This document shows, one piece after another, positions 24,006 through 33,292 of a stretch of DNA of 64,000 nt. Below the pieces are notes generated by a model. That model saw nothing but the letters and a program-made list of their open reading frames with translations. It was not told where the DNA came from and made no database searches. The position numbers and the translations under genes were made by a program. Every line of letters starts with the position of its first letter. The first letter of the stretch is position 1. Origin of the DNA: Solirubrobacter ginsenosidimutans (lineage in GTDB: Bacteria > Actinomycetota > Thermoleophilia > Solirubrobacterales > Solirubrobacteraceae); assembly GCF_027587205.1 (NCBI RefSeq), contig NZ_JAPDOD010000005.1, positions 239,208-303,207 of the forward strand. The letters run 5' to 3'.

Positions 24006-24589
24006 CCCGCAGCGAGGATCTGGCCGCCAAGCTCCTCACCCCCGAGGAGTCCTTGGCGATGGAGGTCCGCGGCGGCCGGACCGACTCCGCCGTGCTCGTC
24101 CCGCTGTTCACCGACGCGGGCGGCCGCCTGCACGCCGTCTTCACCCGCCGGCGCGACGACCTCAAGCGCCACGCCGGCGAGATCTCCTTCCCCGGCGGGC
24201 GGCGCGATCCCGGCGAAGGCCTGGTCGACACCGCCCTGCGCGAGGCGCACGAGGAGGTCGGCCTGCCGCCCGACCACGTCGACATCATCGGCGCGCTCGC
24301 GCCGGTCGGCACCTTCGTCACCAACTACGCGATCTATCCCTTCGTGGGCGTGATCGAGCCCGGGTTCGAGTGGACCCTCCAGGAGACCGAGGTCGCCGAG
24401 GTGCTCGAGTTCTCGCTCGAGGACCTGATCAACGGCCACTCGCTCAAGCGCCTGGTCCGCCGCGGGATGACCTTCAAGACCGACGTCTATGAGGTCGACG
24501 GCCACATGGTCTGGGGCGCCACGGCCCGGATCCTCGGCGATCTGCTGTTCAGGACAGGAGACGGTCCACCGCTGCGACCGCTTCCGTGA
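24002..24589 (+). CDS. Nudix hydrolase, CoA pyrophosphatase type
   Basis: About 195 residues. A complete Nudix box (GEGLVDTALREAHEEVGL) is preceded by LKRHAGEISFPGGRRD, the extra motif that marks CoA-pyrophosphatase (NudL/YeaB) enzymes, which split CoA into 4'-phosphopantetheine and ADP. The start is uncertain: a CTG at 24002 forms CTGA with the OsmC stop, and ATG 24059 would remove the first 19 residues. Its end overlaps the convergent next gene by 41 bp. Confidence 0.85.
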   Translation: MTRSEDLAAKLLTPEESLAMEVRGGRTDSAVLVPLFTDAGGRLHAVFTRRRDDLKRHAGEISFPGGRRDPGEGLVDTALREAHEEVGLPPDHVDIIGALAPVGTFVTNYAIYPFVGVIEPGFEWTLQETEVAEVLEFSLEDLINGHSLKRLVRRGMTFKTDVYEVDGHMVWGATARILGDLLFRTGDGPPLRPLP

Positions 24590-24995
24590 CCCACCCGGGA
24601 CCGAGCGGGTCACCGGACAGCACCTCCAGCGGGATCTGCCAAACGTCCGACGCACCGCGCGAGATCGCCTCGCCCTCCGGGAGCATCCCCTCGTAGACAA
24701 AGCCGCGCACGGGAGTGTCGACGAGCTTCTCCCACAGCATCCGCAGCCGCCCGGCGTGCAGGTCGGGGTCCGGGATCGTCCCCATCAGCCAGCACACGAT
24801 CGTGACGCCGTGCAGCGCGTCCATGAGCGTCGCGATCCGGTCGGGATCGCCGACGTAGGGCTCGGCGCCGGTCGCGGCGATCTCGGCCACGTGGGCGCCG
24901 CGCGTCGTACCGCGCACGGCGTGCCCCGCGGCTCGCAACTCGCGGGCCAGCGCCTGCCCGCGTGCGCCGCAGGGGACGATCAGGATCCGTGCCAC
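24549..24995 (-). CDS. Small NAD(P)-binding Rossmann protein
   Basis: 148 residues from GTG 24995. The start RILIVPCGARGQALARELRA is a Rossmann strand-turn-helix; the glycine pattern (G-x-x-G-x-x-L) is shortened. Later come RGTTRGAHVAEI, a typical specificity loop, and VTIVCWLMG. It resembles the N-terminal part of NAD-dependent epimerase/SDR-like proteins but is too short for a full enzyme. It overlaps the upstream membrane protein gene by 16 bp. Function unknown. Confidence 0.7.
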   Translation of the reverse strand: MARILIVPCGARGQALARELRAAGHAVRGTTRGAHVAEIAATGAEPYVGDPDRIATLMDALHGVTIVCWLMGTIPDPDLHAGRLRMLWEKLVDTPVRGFVYEGMLPEGEAISRGASDVWQIPLEVLSGDPLGPGWVTEAVAAVDRLLS

Positions 24996-25234
24996 TCGTT
25001 CTCGACGTCTTCGAGGGTGCGCTCGGGCTTGCCGCGGCGGCGGCGGATCTCGTTCTGCGCCTCCATCATCTGCGCGAGGTCGTCGATCTCGTTCTCGGCC
25101 TCGACCTCGGGCGAGCGGGTCGGCTTCCAGTCGAGAATGTCGAGCGCGGAGCGCTTCGAGAAGACGCCGAGCAGGATCGTCGTGGCCACCAGGCCGAACA
25201 CGATCAGACACGACACGAGGGTGAAGACGTCCAC
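24980..25234 (-). CDS. Small membrane protein with coiled coil
   Basis: 84 residues from GTG 25234. One N-terminal membrane helix (LVSCLIVFGLVATTILLGVF), then a charged helical tail rich in Glu and Arg (EVEAENEIDDLAQMMEAQNE). The layout suggests an inner-membrane anchor with a cytoplasmic coiled coil. Not recognised. Co-oriented and overlapping with the Rossmann gene, so likely one operon. Confidence 0.7.
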   Translation of the reverse strand: MDVFTLVSCLIVFGLVATTILLGVFSKRSALDILDWKPTRSPEVEAENEIDDLAQMMEAQNEIRRRRGKPERTLEDVENEWHGS

Positions 25235-25284
25235 CCGCCGAGTGTAGGCTCGAGGGGAGGCGCCGCACCGATTGCGGGTCTCGC

Positions 25285-26928
25285 GTGTTGCCTTCACTCG
25301 TGACCCGAGCTTTCGCCGTAGCCTTCGCCGCCCTGCTGTTCCTCGCGCCCGCCGCGGGTGCGCAGGATTTGCCGATGGATCTTCCGGGCGATGCTTCCGC
25401 TTCCTCAGTGCGTGCGGATCCTGACACCTGGATCGTCGGCGCGGTGCCCAACGCGGCGTCGGCAAAGGTCGCCGGACGGTTCGCGACGCACCACATCGGG
25501 CTGCGCGGGACCGGCGGGTACACGGTGGCGCGCAGCCAGGCGCGGGCGTTCGCGAACGCGCTGAAGGCGAAGCACCTGCTCGTCTACGCGCAGGCCAACG
25601 TCCTGCGCAAGACGCTGTCGATGCCCGACGACCCACTCTCCGGCCCGCCCAACAACTGGCGCGCGACCGTCGCCGACCCGTCGCTGATGCCGCCGCCGGT
25701 GACGCCCCAGAGCCCGCTGATCGCGCTCGTGGACGCCGCGGCGGACATGACCCACCCGGAATGGACCGGAGACCCGAACGTCGCGACGCTGCCCGGCACG
25801 CCGGTCGACAACCCGCACGGCACCGCCACGATGTCCGTGGCCGTCGCACCGCAGAACGGGATCGGCATCCTCGGCGTGTGGCCCGGGGCGCGGGCGCTCA
25901 ACGTGCCGCTGAAGACCTCACCTGGCACTGACGGGGAGATCACCTGCGCGGAATCCGGCGACGGCATCGCCAAGGCCGTCGCCAACGGCGCCTCGGTGAT
26001 CAACATGAGCTACGGCTCGCCCTCGCGCTGCGCGGCGGAGTGGGTGCAGATCTATTTCGCGGTGGCCAAGGGGATCATCCCGGTCGCGGCCGCCGGCAAC
26101 GAGTTCGAGGACGGAAACCCGCTGGAGTTCCCGGCCTCGCTCCCCCACGTCGTGACCGTGGCGGCCACCACGCCGCAGGACAAGAGCGCGGAGTTCTCCA
26201 ATGCCAACGACGCGGTCGACCTGAGCGCGCCGGGCGTCGACATCATGACCGCGGTCCCACCGGCCCTCCCGGACCCCGACAAGGCCCAGGACGGCTACTC
26301 GCTGCAGTCGGGGACGAGTTTCAGCGCGCCGATGGTCTCCGCCGCGATCGCGTGGGTGCGCGCCGCGCGGCCCGATCTCACGCCCGACCGCGTGGTCCAG
26401 GCCATCCGCCTCGGCGCGCGCGACGTCGCCAAGCCCGGCTGGGACCCGCTCACCGGCTTCGGCGTCCTCAACGTCGGCAACTCGCTCAACCTCCCGGCCG
26501 ACAAGCTGCCGATCCCGGACCCGCTCGAGCCCAACGACAACATCGTCTGGGTCAAGGGCAAGCTCTTCAACGGCAAGCGCGCGCCGGCGATCTGGTCCGG
26601 CGGCGCCCCGAAGCGCCTCAACGCGCTGCTCGACGAGCAGGAGGACCCGGTCGACGTCTACCGGATCGTCATCGCGGGCGGCAAGTCGGCCAAGGTGTCG
26701 GTGATCCCGCGCTTCGGCGACCCGTCGCTGGAGGTCTTCAACTCCTCAGCGATCGGCGTGTCCGACGAGGCCGGGCGCGTGGCGGTCTCAGAGCACGCCG
26801 GGAGCAAGAAGACCGAGCGGGTGACGGTCAAGAACACGGGCACGAGCTCGCACTCCTACTACGTCGCCGTCAAGCCGCAGGGCGACTCGCGCTATCAGGA
26901 GCGCGAGTACACCCTGCGGGTCGGTTAG
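25285..26928 (+). CDS. Secreted subtilisin-like (S8) serine protease
   Basis: 547 residues. Signal peptide at about 1-26. Residues 45-110 look like an I9-type propeptide. The catalytic domain has Asp150 in LIALVDAAAD, His178 in NPHGTATMS, Asn272 of the oxyanion hole in AAAGNEF and Ser345 in SGTSFSAPM. Residues 410-547 form beta-rich pre-peptidase-like C-terminal domains (PVDVYRIVIAGG). It would be exported and degrade extracellular protein. GTG start at 25285; GTG 25300 is an alternative. Its end overlaps the convergent PEBP gene by 4 bp. Confidence 0.93.
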   Translation: MLPSLVTRAFAVAFAALLFLAPAAGAQDLPMDLPGDASASSVRADPDTWIVGAVPNAASAKVAGRFATHHIGLRGTGGYTVARSQARAFANALKAKHLLVYAQANVLRKTLSMPDDPLSGPPNNWRATVADPSLMPPPVTPQSPLIALVDAAADMTHPEWTGDPNVATLPGTPVDNPHGTATMSVAVAPQNGIGILGVWPGARALNVPLKTSPGTDGEITCAESGDGIAKAVANGASVINMSYGSPSRCAAEWVQIYFAVAKGIIPVAAAGNEFEDGNPLEFPASLPHVVTVAATTPQDKSAEFSNANDAVDLSAPGVDIMTAVPPALPDPDKAQDGYSLQSGTSFSAPMVSAAIAWVRAARPDLTPDRVVQAIRLGARDVAKPGWDPLTGFGVLNVGNSLNLPADKLPIPDPLEPNDNIVWVKGKLFNGKRAPAIWSGGAPKRLNALLDEQEDPVDVYRIVIAGGKSAKVSVIPRFGDPSLEVFNSSAIGVSDEAGRVAVSEHAGSKKTERVTVKNTGTSSHSYYVAVKPQGDSRYQEREYTLRVG

Positions 26929-27491
26929 GAGGCCCGCTGGTAGGTCCCGGTGAAGGTCCCGCGCCCGAGCGCGCCCTTCAAGACGGCCGTGACCGCCTCG
27001 GGTGAGGCGCCGGGCTCGAGCGTCAGGCCCTTGTCGAGGGCGTAGAGGCTGAACGTGTAGTGATGGGCGTCATCGCCCTTGGGCGGGCACGGCGGCGTCC
27101 AACCGACCTTCCCGGCGGAGTTCTTGCCCTCTTTGAGGCCGGCCGGGAACTGCCCCTCGGGCGCCAGGCCGGCGCCCGTGGAGGCGGAGATGCCCCACGC
27201 GGTCCAGTGGGTGAAGGTGCCGTCGGACGCGTCGGGGTCCTCCACGACGAGGACGAGCTCGATCGCGCCGGCCGGAAGTGCGCGCCAGACGATCGTCGGC
27301 GGCTTGCCGGCCCCGTCGCACGTGTTCGCCGCCGGGATCGCCCCGCCGTCCTTGAAGGTCGGCGTGGAGAACTCGATGTTCTCGGGCGCGGCCGGGAGGT
27401 CGGATTGGTTGTCTTTGTCGTTGCCGCCGCCGCAGCCCGCGAGGGCAGCGGCGACGACCACGGACGCTAGGAGCGAGCTGCGGGCGCCCAC
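26925..27491 (-). CDS. PEBP/YbhB-like lipoprotein
   Basis: 188 residues. GTG start at 27491, then a lipoprotein signal with lipobox LAGC. The mature part is a phosphatidylethanolamine-binding/YbhB fold: FSTPTFKDGGAIPAANTCDG, then LVLVVEDPDA, HWTAWGI and HHYTFSLYALD. These proteins bind anionic ligands in a small pocket; the bacterial role is unclear. The start overlaps the 3' end of trxB by 25 bp, so it is probably co-transcribed with it. Confidence 0.88.
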   Translation of the reverse strand: MGARSSLLASVVVAAALAGCGGGNDKDNQSDLPAAPENIEFSTPTFKDGGAIPAANTCDGAGKPPTIVWRALPAGAIELVLVVEDPDASDGTFTHWTAWGISASTGAGLAPEGQFPAGLKEGKNSAGKVGWTPPCPPKGDDAHHYTFSLYALDKGLTLEPGASPEAVTAVLKGALGRGTFTGTYQRAS

Positions 27492-28480
27492 TGCTGCTCC
27501 GCCAGGTCGCCGGTTCCTTCGAGTACGGCGGGGGTGGGAACAGCGGGGTTGTCGCGCAGGTACCACTCGGCGTCGAGCGCCGCCTGGCATCCGGAACCGG
27601 CCGCCGTGACGGCCTGCCGGTAGGTGCTGTCGCAGAGGTCGCCCGCGCCGAAGACGCCGGGGACGTTGGTGCGCGTGGACTTGCCCTCGGTCAGGACGTA
27701 GCCCTCGGCGTCGGTTGCGACGAGGCCCTGGACGATCTCCGACTGCGGCTCGTGCCCGATCGCGATGAAGGCGCCCTTCATCGGCAGCTCGCGCTCCTCG
27801 CCCGTCTCGGCGTTGCGTAGGATCGCGTTGCAGAGCAGGCCCGACTCGTCCGGGCGGAACTCGGAGACCGTGTACGGCGTCAGGAACTCGATGTTCTCGG
27901 TGGCGCGGGCGCGCTCGAGCATGATCTTCGACGCGCGGAACTCGTCGCGGCGGTTGACGATCACGACCTTCGACGAGAACTTGGCGAGGAAGATCGCCTC
28001 CTCCATCGCGGAGTCGCCGCCGCCGACGATGATCGTCGCGCGGTCCTTGTAGAACGCGGCGTCGCAGGTCGCGCAGTAGGACACGCCGCGGCCGCCGAGC
28101 TCCTCTTCGCCCTTGACGCCGAGCTTCTTGTGCTCCGCGCCCATGGCGAGGATCACCGAGCGGGCCTGGAACTTCTCGTCCTCGATCCACACGGTGTGCG
28201 GCTCACCGTTCTCGCCGGGCTCGAACTTCGTGGCGTTGTCGGTGATGAACCGCGTGCCGAAGCGCTCCGCCTGGTCGCGCAGGTCCTGCATCATCTCCGG
28301 GCCCATGATCCCCTTCGGGTAGCCCGGGAAGTTCTCGACGTCCGTGGTCTGCTGGAGCAGCCCGCCCCAGAGGAAGCCTTCGATGACCAGCGGGTTGAGA
28401 TTCGCCCGTGCCGTGTACAGCGCCGCCGTGTAACCGGCCGGCCCGCTGCCGATGATGATCACGTTCTCGACGTCTGCCAT
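27467..28480 (-). CDS. trxB: Thioredoxin reductase
   Basis: 337 residues, full length. FAD-binding IIIGSGPAGYTAALYTARA at about 10-29, the NADPH-binding GGGDSAMEEA, and the redox pair CATC in YCATCDAAF at about 136-139, then GDLCDSTYRQAVTAAGSGC near the end. It transfers electrons from NADPH to thioredoxin in the cytoplasm. ATG 28480. No thioredoxin gene is adjacent. Confidence 0.96.
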   Translation of the reverse strand: MADVENVIIIGSGPAGYTAALYTARANLNPLVIEGFLWGGLLQQTTDVENFPGYPKGIMGPEMMQDLRDQAERFGTRFITDNATKFEPGENGEPHTVWIEDEKFQARSVILAMGAEHKKLGVKGEEELGGRGVSYCATCDAAFYKDRATIIVGGGDSAMEEAIFLAKFSSKVVIVNRRDEFRASKIMLERARATENIEFLTPYTVSEFRPDESGLLCNAILRNAETGEERELPMKGAFIAIGHEPQSEIVQGLVATDAEGYVLTEGKSTRTNVPGVFGAGDLCDSTYRQAVTAAGSGCQAALDAEWYLRDNPAVPTPAVLEGTGDLAEQQWAPAARS

Positions 28481-28494
28481 GGTTGCCTTTCCGC

Positions 28495-29610
28495 TTACGC
28501 TTTACTTTGTATAGTAGCGCCAGGGGCCCGTTCGTTACGCCATTCCTCAACGCGCGCCCGCAAGCGGAAGAACGCGATCACGCCCGGCACCAGCGGCAGC
28601 CAGAACGTGAACGCGCGGAAGACGAGAACCGCCACGACGGCGAGCCCGGCATCGACGCCGAACGCGGCGAAGGCGCCGATCATGCCACCTTCCACCCCGC
28701 CCACGCCACCGGGGATCGGCAGCAGGTTGCCGAGCATGCCCACGAAGAAGGCCTGGATGAGCACCGCGAGCGGCGGCGCGTCGCCGAACGCCCTGAACGC
28801 CGCCTCGAGCACCGCGATCTGGAATCCCCAGAAGAGGATCGCGCCGAGCAGGGCGGGGTTCCTGGAGCGGATGTGGGAGATCGCGTCGTGCAGGCCGGCG
28901 GAGGTCGCCGCGGGGACCAGGGCCAGGCGCTTGGTGATCCGCCCGATCGTCCCGGTGCGCTTGGCGAAGCCGTCCAGCCGGCGCTGCAGGTCGGTCGGGA
29001 CGAGCAGGATCAGGCTCGTGAGACCCATCAGCATCAGGGCGATGACGGCCGGGATCACGGTCATCGTGAACGGCGCCTCGCCTGGGAAGATCCCCAGCCG
29101 CAGGCCGAGCCCGAAGATGATCACCGCCGCGGCGTAGGGGAAGTAGGTGAGGACGAGGAAGCTGATCGTCTTGTCGGCCACCTCGCGCTTGCGCATGCCC
29201 GCCTGGCGCAGCGCCCAGGCCTGCAGGACGAGGCCGCCGGCGCCGCCGGCCGCGAAGATCCGCGACGCGGCGAGGGCGGCCATCGTGATCAGGTAGCTCT
29301 CGCGCCAGCCGATCCGCTCGACATGGCCGAAGACGCCCCGGAACATCGCCACGTAGCCGCCGAACATGCCGAACGTCAGCAGGAAGGCGAGCACGATCCA
29401 GCCCGGCGAGCCGTCCTCGATCCGGTTCCACGTGTCCTCCAGCCCCGTCAGGTGGGGCAGCAGGAAGTAGAGCCCGGCGATCATCGCGACGAGGAAGCCG
29501 CACAGCGTCAGGATCGTGCGGGCGTTGAGCTCGAGACCGCGATCGTCGTCCTCGTCGTGCACCTCGCCGGGCGGCGGTTCGTCGACCGTCTGCCCCGGCG
29601 CCCGCGTCAT
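28495..29610 (-). CDS. UPF0104/LPG-synthase-type membrane protein
   Basis: 371 residues with eight or more membrane helices. It belongs to the flippase-like family of lysylphosphatidylglycerol synthase transmembrane domains (AglD/YbhN): the signature GGVGGVEGGMIGAF in a late helix preceded by LLPIPGG, and AGGAGGLVLQAWAL earlier. An acidic disordered N-terminus is unusual. Probably handles or flips lipids at the cytoplasmic membrane. ATG 29610 overlaps the stop of the PAP2 gene as ATGA, so the two are translationally coupled. Confidence 0.88.
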   Translation of the reverse strand: MTRAPGQTVDEPPPGEVHDEDDDRGLELNARTILTLCGFLVAMIAGLYFLLPHLTGLEDTWNRIEDGSPGWIVLAFLLTFGMFGGYVAMFRGVFGHVERIGWRESYLITMAALAASRIFAAGGAGGLVLQAWALRQAGMRKREVADKTISFLVLTYFPYAAAVIIFGLGLRLGIFPGEAPFTMTVIPAVIALMLMGLTSLILLVPTDLQRRLDGFAKRTGTIGRITKRLALVPAATSAGLHDAISHIRSRNPALLGAILFWGFQIAVLEAAFRAFGDAPPLAVLIQAFFVGMLGNLLPIPGGVGGVEGGMIGAFAAFGVDAGLAVVAVLVFRAFTFWLPLVPGVIAFFRLRARVEEWRNERAPGATIQSKA

Positions 29611-30542
29611 GCGCGTACCTGCGCCTTGGCCTCGATCGTCTGCAGCACGCGCGACAGCCGGCGCGCGGCGGGCGTCAGCCGCGGCTGGGCAGCCTGGATG
29701 GTTTCGGCGAGGGCGAGGCCGGCGGCCAGATCCACGACATAGTGCTCCCCGAGATAGACGAGCGCGAGACCTAGCGTGGCCGCGTACGCCCACCCGAACG
29801 CCCCCGCGACCTTCCCGGTGTCACTGAGGACGTGGGCGGCCGTCACGGACGTGGCGAAGTGCAGCGAAGGCATTGCGGCCAGGGGATTCCCTCCCAGAAC
29901 ACCGTACAGAGGCGCCCATCCCTGCTTCCAGAACTGCTCGCCGTATTCGACCATCATCCGGCGCAGCTCGGGCGTGCGCCCGTCCTCCATCAAACCGCGC
30001 TGGGCCGCGAACCATGGGGGCGCGGTGGGAATCGCCCAGTAGCCGATGACGCCGAGGTCGAACGTGGCGTAGATCCGCGCGGCGGCGACGGGGAACTGGT
30101 CACGGTGCCTGAACAGCGTGTAGGCGACGGTGCCGTGCGGGAACGCGAACCAGACCCAGTGCGACCAGACGAGCACCTTCTCGAAGCGGTTGAAGCGCGC
30201 GGGCGTGCTGAGGGCTCGCTGCAGGCGAAGCGTGGGCGTGGTCCCGCGGCCGAGGAAGCGGTCGGCCTTGACGGGATACTCCACGCGCACCCGCGCCATC
30301 AGCTTCTCGGGGTCGTCGTTGGGCATCTTGTACGTGACGACGTAGGCGTACATCTGCAGCACGCACATGCCGACGTCCCGCGCGCGCCCGCGTGGAAATG
30401 CGGCGAGGGCGAACGGGGTCGCGGCTGCAGCGGCGATCACGACTGGTGGCTTTAGGCGGAGCCGGCGGCGGAGCAACGGCGCCGCGAGGCCGGCGGCGAG
30501 CACCGTGCAGGCGGCCGCGCGGATGGCGGTCGAACGGGGCAC
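29607..30542 (-). CDS. PAP2-type membrane phosphatase/transferase
   Basis: 311 residues from GTG 30542, about six membrane helices. The catalytic part of the PAP2/Aur1-like family is clear: AMPSLHFATSVTAAH around residue 230 and YLGEHYVVDLAAG near 275, giving the conserved His and Asp. Such enzymes act on lipid phosphates or move inositol phosphate between lipids. Coupled to the following flippase-like gene by a 4-bp overlap, which suggests a shared role in envelope lipid metabolism. Confidence 0.85.
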   Translation of the reverse strand: MPRSTAIRAAACTVLAAGLAAPLLRRRLRLKPPVVIAAAAATPFALAAFPRGRARDVGMCVLQMYAYVVTYKMPNDDPEKLMARVRVEYPVKADRFLGRGTTPTLRLQRALSTPARFNRFEKVLVWSHWVWFAFPHGTVAYTLFRHRDQFPVAAARIYATFDLGVIGYWAIPTAPPWFAAQRGLMEDGRTPELRRMMVEYGEQFWKQGWAPLYGVLGGNPLAAMPSLHFATSVTAAHVLSDTGKVAGAFGWAYAATLGLALVYLGEHYVVDLAAGLALAETIQAAQPRLTPAARRLSRVLQTIEAKAQVRA

Positions 30543-30640
30543 GGACGCGGCGAATATATCGGGGCGCGCGGACGAGGCGGGTACGGGCAGCCGCCCTACG
30601 CGCCTGAGGTCCGCCCGCGGACGCCGAATTCGCGGGGTGG

Positions 30641-31381
30641 CTAGGCGCGGGCCGGGGTGCGGGCCGCTTCGGCCGTGAAGGCGCGCACGACGCGCGAGCG
30701 CGGGTCGACTTCCGGGTGCCACTGGACGCCCAGCGCCCAGCGCGAGTCCGGGATCTCGATCGCCTCGACGAGGTCGTCCAGCTCGCTCCAGCCGCTCGCC
30801 ACCACCCCGTCGCCCAGCTTGGCGACCGCCTGGTGGTGGTGGGACTTGGTCGCGTGGCGGAGCTCGCCGCACGCCGCCGCCGCGAGCGAGCCCGGCTCCA
30901 GACGCACGTCATGGTCGGCGTTGTCGAAGGAGCCGAGGGCGCGGCGGTGGTCGGTGTGGCCGAGGTCGTCCGGGAGGTGCTGGACGAGGGTCCCGCCGAG
31001 GGCGACGTTGATCAGCTGCATACCGCGGCAGATACCGAGCACCGGCAGTTCGCGCTCCAGCGCCCGCGTCGCCAGAGCGATCTCGGCGTGGTCGCGGTCG
31101 GGTCGCGTGTTGGTCGTCTTGGCGTGGCGGGATTCGCCGTAGGAGGCGGGATCGATGTCCGCCCCGCCGGCCAGCACCAACCCGTCGAGGCCGTCGAGCA
31201 CGTCATCCGGGTGCTCGGCCACCCACGCGTCGGGCGGGACCATCAGCGCGACCGCGCCGGCGACCTGCAATGCGTCGACGTACGCCCGCGAGAGCAGGAA
31301 CGCCTCGCGATCCCATACCGTCCAGCGAGCCCGCTCCAAAGCGGTGCAGAGGCCGATCCGGGGTCGTCTTCCGTCTCCCAT
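30641..31381 (-). CDS. Class-I glutamine amidotransferase-like hydrolase (PuuD/peptidase C26 type)
   Basis: 246 residues. The nucleophile cysteine is in LGICRGMQLINVALGG and the His/Glu in VQWHPEVDP. The start PRIGLCTALERARW, then GLVLAGGADIDP, is that of gamma-glutamyl-gamma-aminobutyrate hydrolases (PuuD) and related C26 peptidases. It would hydrolyse a gamma-glutamyl amide in polyamine or similar metabolism; no other Puu gene is present. ATG 31381. Confidence 0.88.
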   Translation of the reverse strand: MGDGRRPRIGLCTALERARWTVWDREAFLLSRAYVDALQVAGAVALMVPPDAWVAEHPDDVLDGLDGLVLAGGADIDPASYGESRHAKTTNTRPDRDHAEIALATRALERELPVLGICRGMQLINVALGGTLVQHLPDDLGHTDHRRALGSFDNADHDVRLEPGSLAAAACGELRHATKSHHHQAVAKLGDGVVASGWSELDDLVEAIEIPDSRWALGVQWHPEVDPRSRVVRAFTAEAARTPARA

Positions 31382-31436
31382 CGACGATGGACGTACCCAG
31401 CTTCACAACTTGATCACACACAAAGGAAGATTCCTC

Positions 31437-31517
31437 ATGAGGACCCTGGCAACACGCCGACGAGGGGCCACACCCGGATGCCATCCCCACCCACCCACGG
31501 ACCGGTGCGGGGCATGA
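31437..31517 (+). CDS. Possible 26-residue leader peptide
   Basis: A short frame with a good ribosome site (AAGGAAG, 8 bp before ATG 31437) and a stop that overlaps the next start as ATGA. The peptide is rich in Arg, Pro and Cys (MRTLATRRRG...). Its position suggests translational coupling to the enoyl-CoA hydratase gene, but it may be chance. Confidence 0.35.
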   Translation: MRTLATRRRGATPGCHPHPPTDRCGA

Positions 31518-32296
31518 GCGTTCAAGTCCAGCGTCGCGGCGCGGTCGCCACGATCGTCCTCGACCGCCCGCAGGCGATGAACGCCGTCGACGCCGAGCTC
31601 GGGGACCAGTTGCTGGCCGCCCTCCGGGAGGTCGCCCAGGACGACGGGGTTCGCGCCGTCGTGCTCACCGGCAGCGGCCGCGCGTTCTCCTCAGGCGCCG
31701 ATCTGCGCGCCGGCTTCGAGCCCAACGAGTCCGGGCGGCCCAACCTCCAGAAGGCGCTCAACGAGCGTTTTCACCCGATCATCCTCACGATCCGCGAGAT
31801 GCCGAAACCGGTGGTGGCGGCCGTCAACGGGGCCGCGGCGGGCATCGGGTGCTCGTTCGCACTGGCCTGCGACCTGATCGTCGCGGCCGAGTCGAGCTAC
31901 TTCCTGCTCGCGTTCGTGAACATCGGGCTGGTCGCCGACGGCGGCTCGAGCCTGTTGATCCCCGAGCGCATCGGCTTCGCCCGCGCAGCGGAGATGGCGA
32001 TGCTCGGCGAGCGCGTTCCGGCGCCAAAAGCCCTGGAGTGGGGCCTGATCAACTTCGTGGTCACGGACGAGACACTCATGAGCGAGGCCGATCGGCTCGC
32101 CGACCGCCTCGCCGCGGGCCCCACACGCTCCTACGCGGGCACCAAGCGCCAGCTCAACGCCTGGCAATTCGCCCGCATGCAGGCGCAACTGGAGCTCGAG
32201 GCGGAGATCCAGCAGGAGATGGCGCAGTCACACGACTTCTTGGAAGGCGTCGGCGCGTTCGTGGAGAAGCGCACGGCGAATTTCGAGGGTCGTTGA
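31514..32296 (+). CDS. Enoyl-CoA hydratase/isomerase family protein
   Basis: 260 residues, full crotonase fold. RPQAMNAVDAEL at about 19-30, the oxyanion-hole GRAFSSGADLR, and AAVNGAAAGIGCSFALACD at about 98-116. The position of the second catalytic glutamate holds LVADGGSS (an Asp-Gly), which points to a PaaG- or isomerase-like variant and not a standard hydratase. It acts on CoA thioesters in fatty- or aromatic-acid breakdown. ATG 31514. Confidence 0.9.
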   Translation: MSVQVQRRGAVATIVLDRPQAMNAVDAELGDQLLAALREVAQDDGVRAVVLTGSGRAFSSGADLRAGFEPNESGRPNLQKALNERFHPIILTIREMPKPVVAAVNGAAAGIGCSFALACDLIVAAESSYFLLAFVNIGLVADGGSSLLIPERIGFARAAEMAMLGERVPAPKALEWGLINFVVTDETLMSEADRLADRLAAGPTRSYAGTKRQLNAWQFARMQAQLELEAEIQQEMAQSHDFLEGVGAFVEKRTANFEGR

Positions 32297-32346
32297 GGTG
32301 ACCGCGCCGCGAATGCGCCCCCTCCGTCCTTATACTCCCGGCCCTC

Positions 32347-33267
32347 GTGCCTGAAGGACGATTCCGCCGGCTCCTGCTCGCGCTGCCCCCAGCGCTGGCC
32401 GCAGCCCTCATTGCCGCCCCGGCCGCGCACGCCGGCCTCCTGTTCCCCGAAACAGGCGGCTCGCCGAACGCCGACAGCATTCACACGCTGTACGTGATGG
32501 TCTTCGTGCTCGCGCTGTTCATCTTCGCGGGCGTCGAGGGCGCGCTCTTCTACTCGCTGTGGAAGTACCGCGCCCGCAAGGGCCGTCAGGCCGCGCAGAT
32601 CCACGGCAACACCAAGCTCGAGGTCGGCTGGACCGTGGGCGCGGCCGTGATCCTGATCTTCATCACGTTCTTCACGTTCCTCATGCTCGGGTCGATCAAG
32701 AACCCCAAGCCCTCGGTGGTGAACGAGAACGGCCAGCCGGTCGCCATGACCGATGGCAGCGGCTACGAGGTTGCGTCGACCGACATCACGATCCCCAAGA
32801 AGGGCACCGTGATGCACATCGCCGTCAACGGCCAGCAGTACGTGTGGCGCTACGGCTACGTCGGCAAGGAATCGGGGAGCCAATCCGCCCTGCTGGCCTA
32901 CACCGACATGGTCGTCCCGGTCGGTCGCACGGTGATCCTGGACATCACGGCCGACGACGTCGTGCACTCCTGGTGGATCCCGAAGCTCGGCGGCAAGTTC
33001 GACGCCGTCCCCGGCTACACGAACAAGACGTGGTTCCAGATCCCGCCGGACGCGATCAAGCCGGGCCAGAAGCAGGTGGTCTTCACGGGCCAGTGCGCCG
33101 AGCTCTGCGGTCGCAACCACGCGAACATGTACGCCCGCGTGATCGGCATGCGGATGGACGACTACAAGAAGTGGTACGCGGACAAGGTCGCGGCGGTCAA
33201 GGCCGCCCGGACGAAGGTCGCGGCCCAGCAGAAGGCCCTCGTGGCCGAACAGACTTCAGGCCAGTAA
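32347..33267 (+). CDS. ctaC: Cytochrome c oxidase subunit II (oxidase 1)
   Basis: 306 residues. Signal-like N-terminus (about 1-28), two membrane helices (about 45-70 and 95-118), then the cupredoxin domain with the CuA site: His in VVHSWWIP and CAELCGRNHANM (two Cys, His, Met). There is no cytochrome c domain. A Lys/Ala-rich helical tail ends the protein. It receives electrons from cytochrome c and passes them to subunit I. GTG 32347 starts a five-gene operon. Confidence 0.95.
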   Translation: MPEGRFRRLLLALPPALAAALIAAPAAHAGLLFPETGGSPNADSIHTLYVMVFVLALFIFAGVEGALFYSLWKYRARKGRQAAQIHGNTKLEVGWTVGAAVILIFITFFTFLMLGSIKNPKPSVVNENGQPVAMTDGSGYEVASTDITIPKKGTVMHIAVNGQQYVWRYGYVGKESGSQSALLAYTDMVVPVGRTVILDITADDVVHSWWIPKLGGKFDAVPGYTNKTWFQIPPDAIKPGQKQVVFTGQCAELCGRNHANMYARVIGMRMDDYKKWYADKVAAVKAARTKVAAQQKALVAEQTSGQ

Positions 33268-33292
33268 CCAGCAGCACCTGACGAGGACCGAC

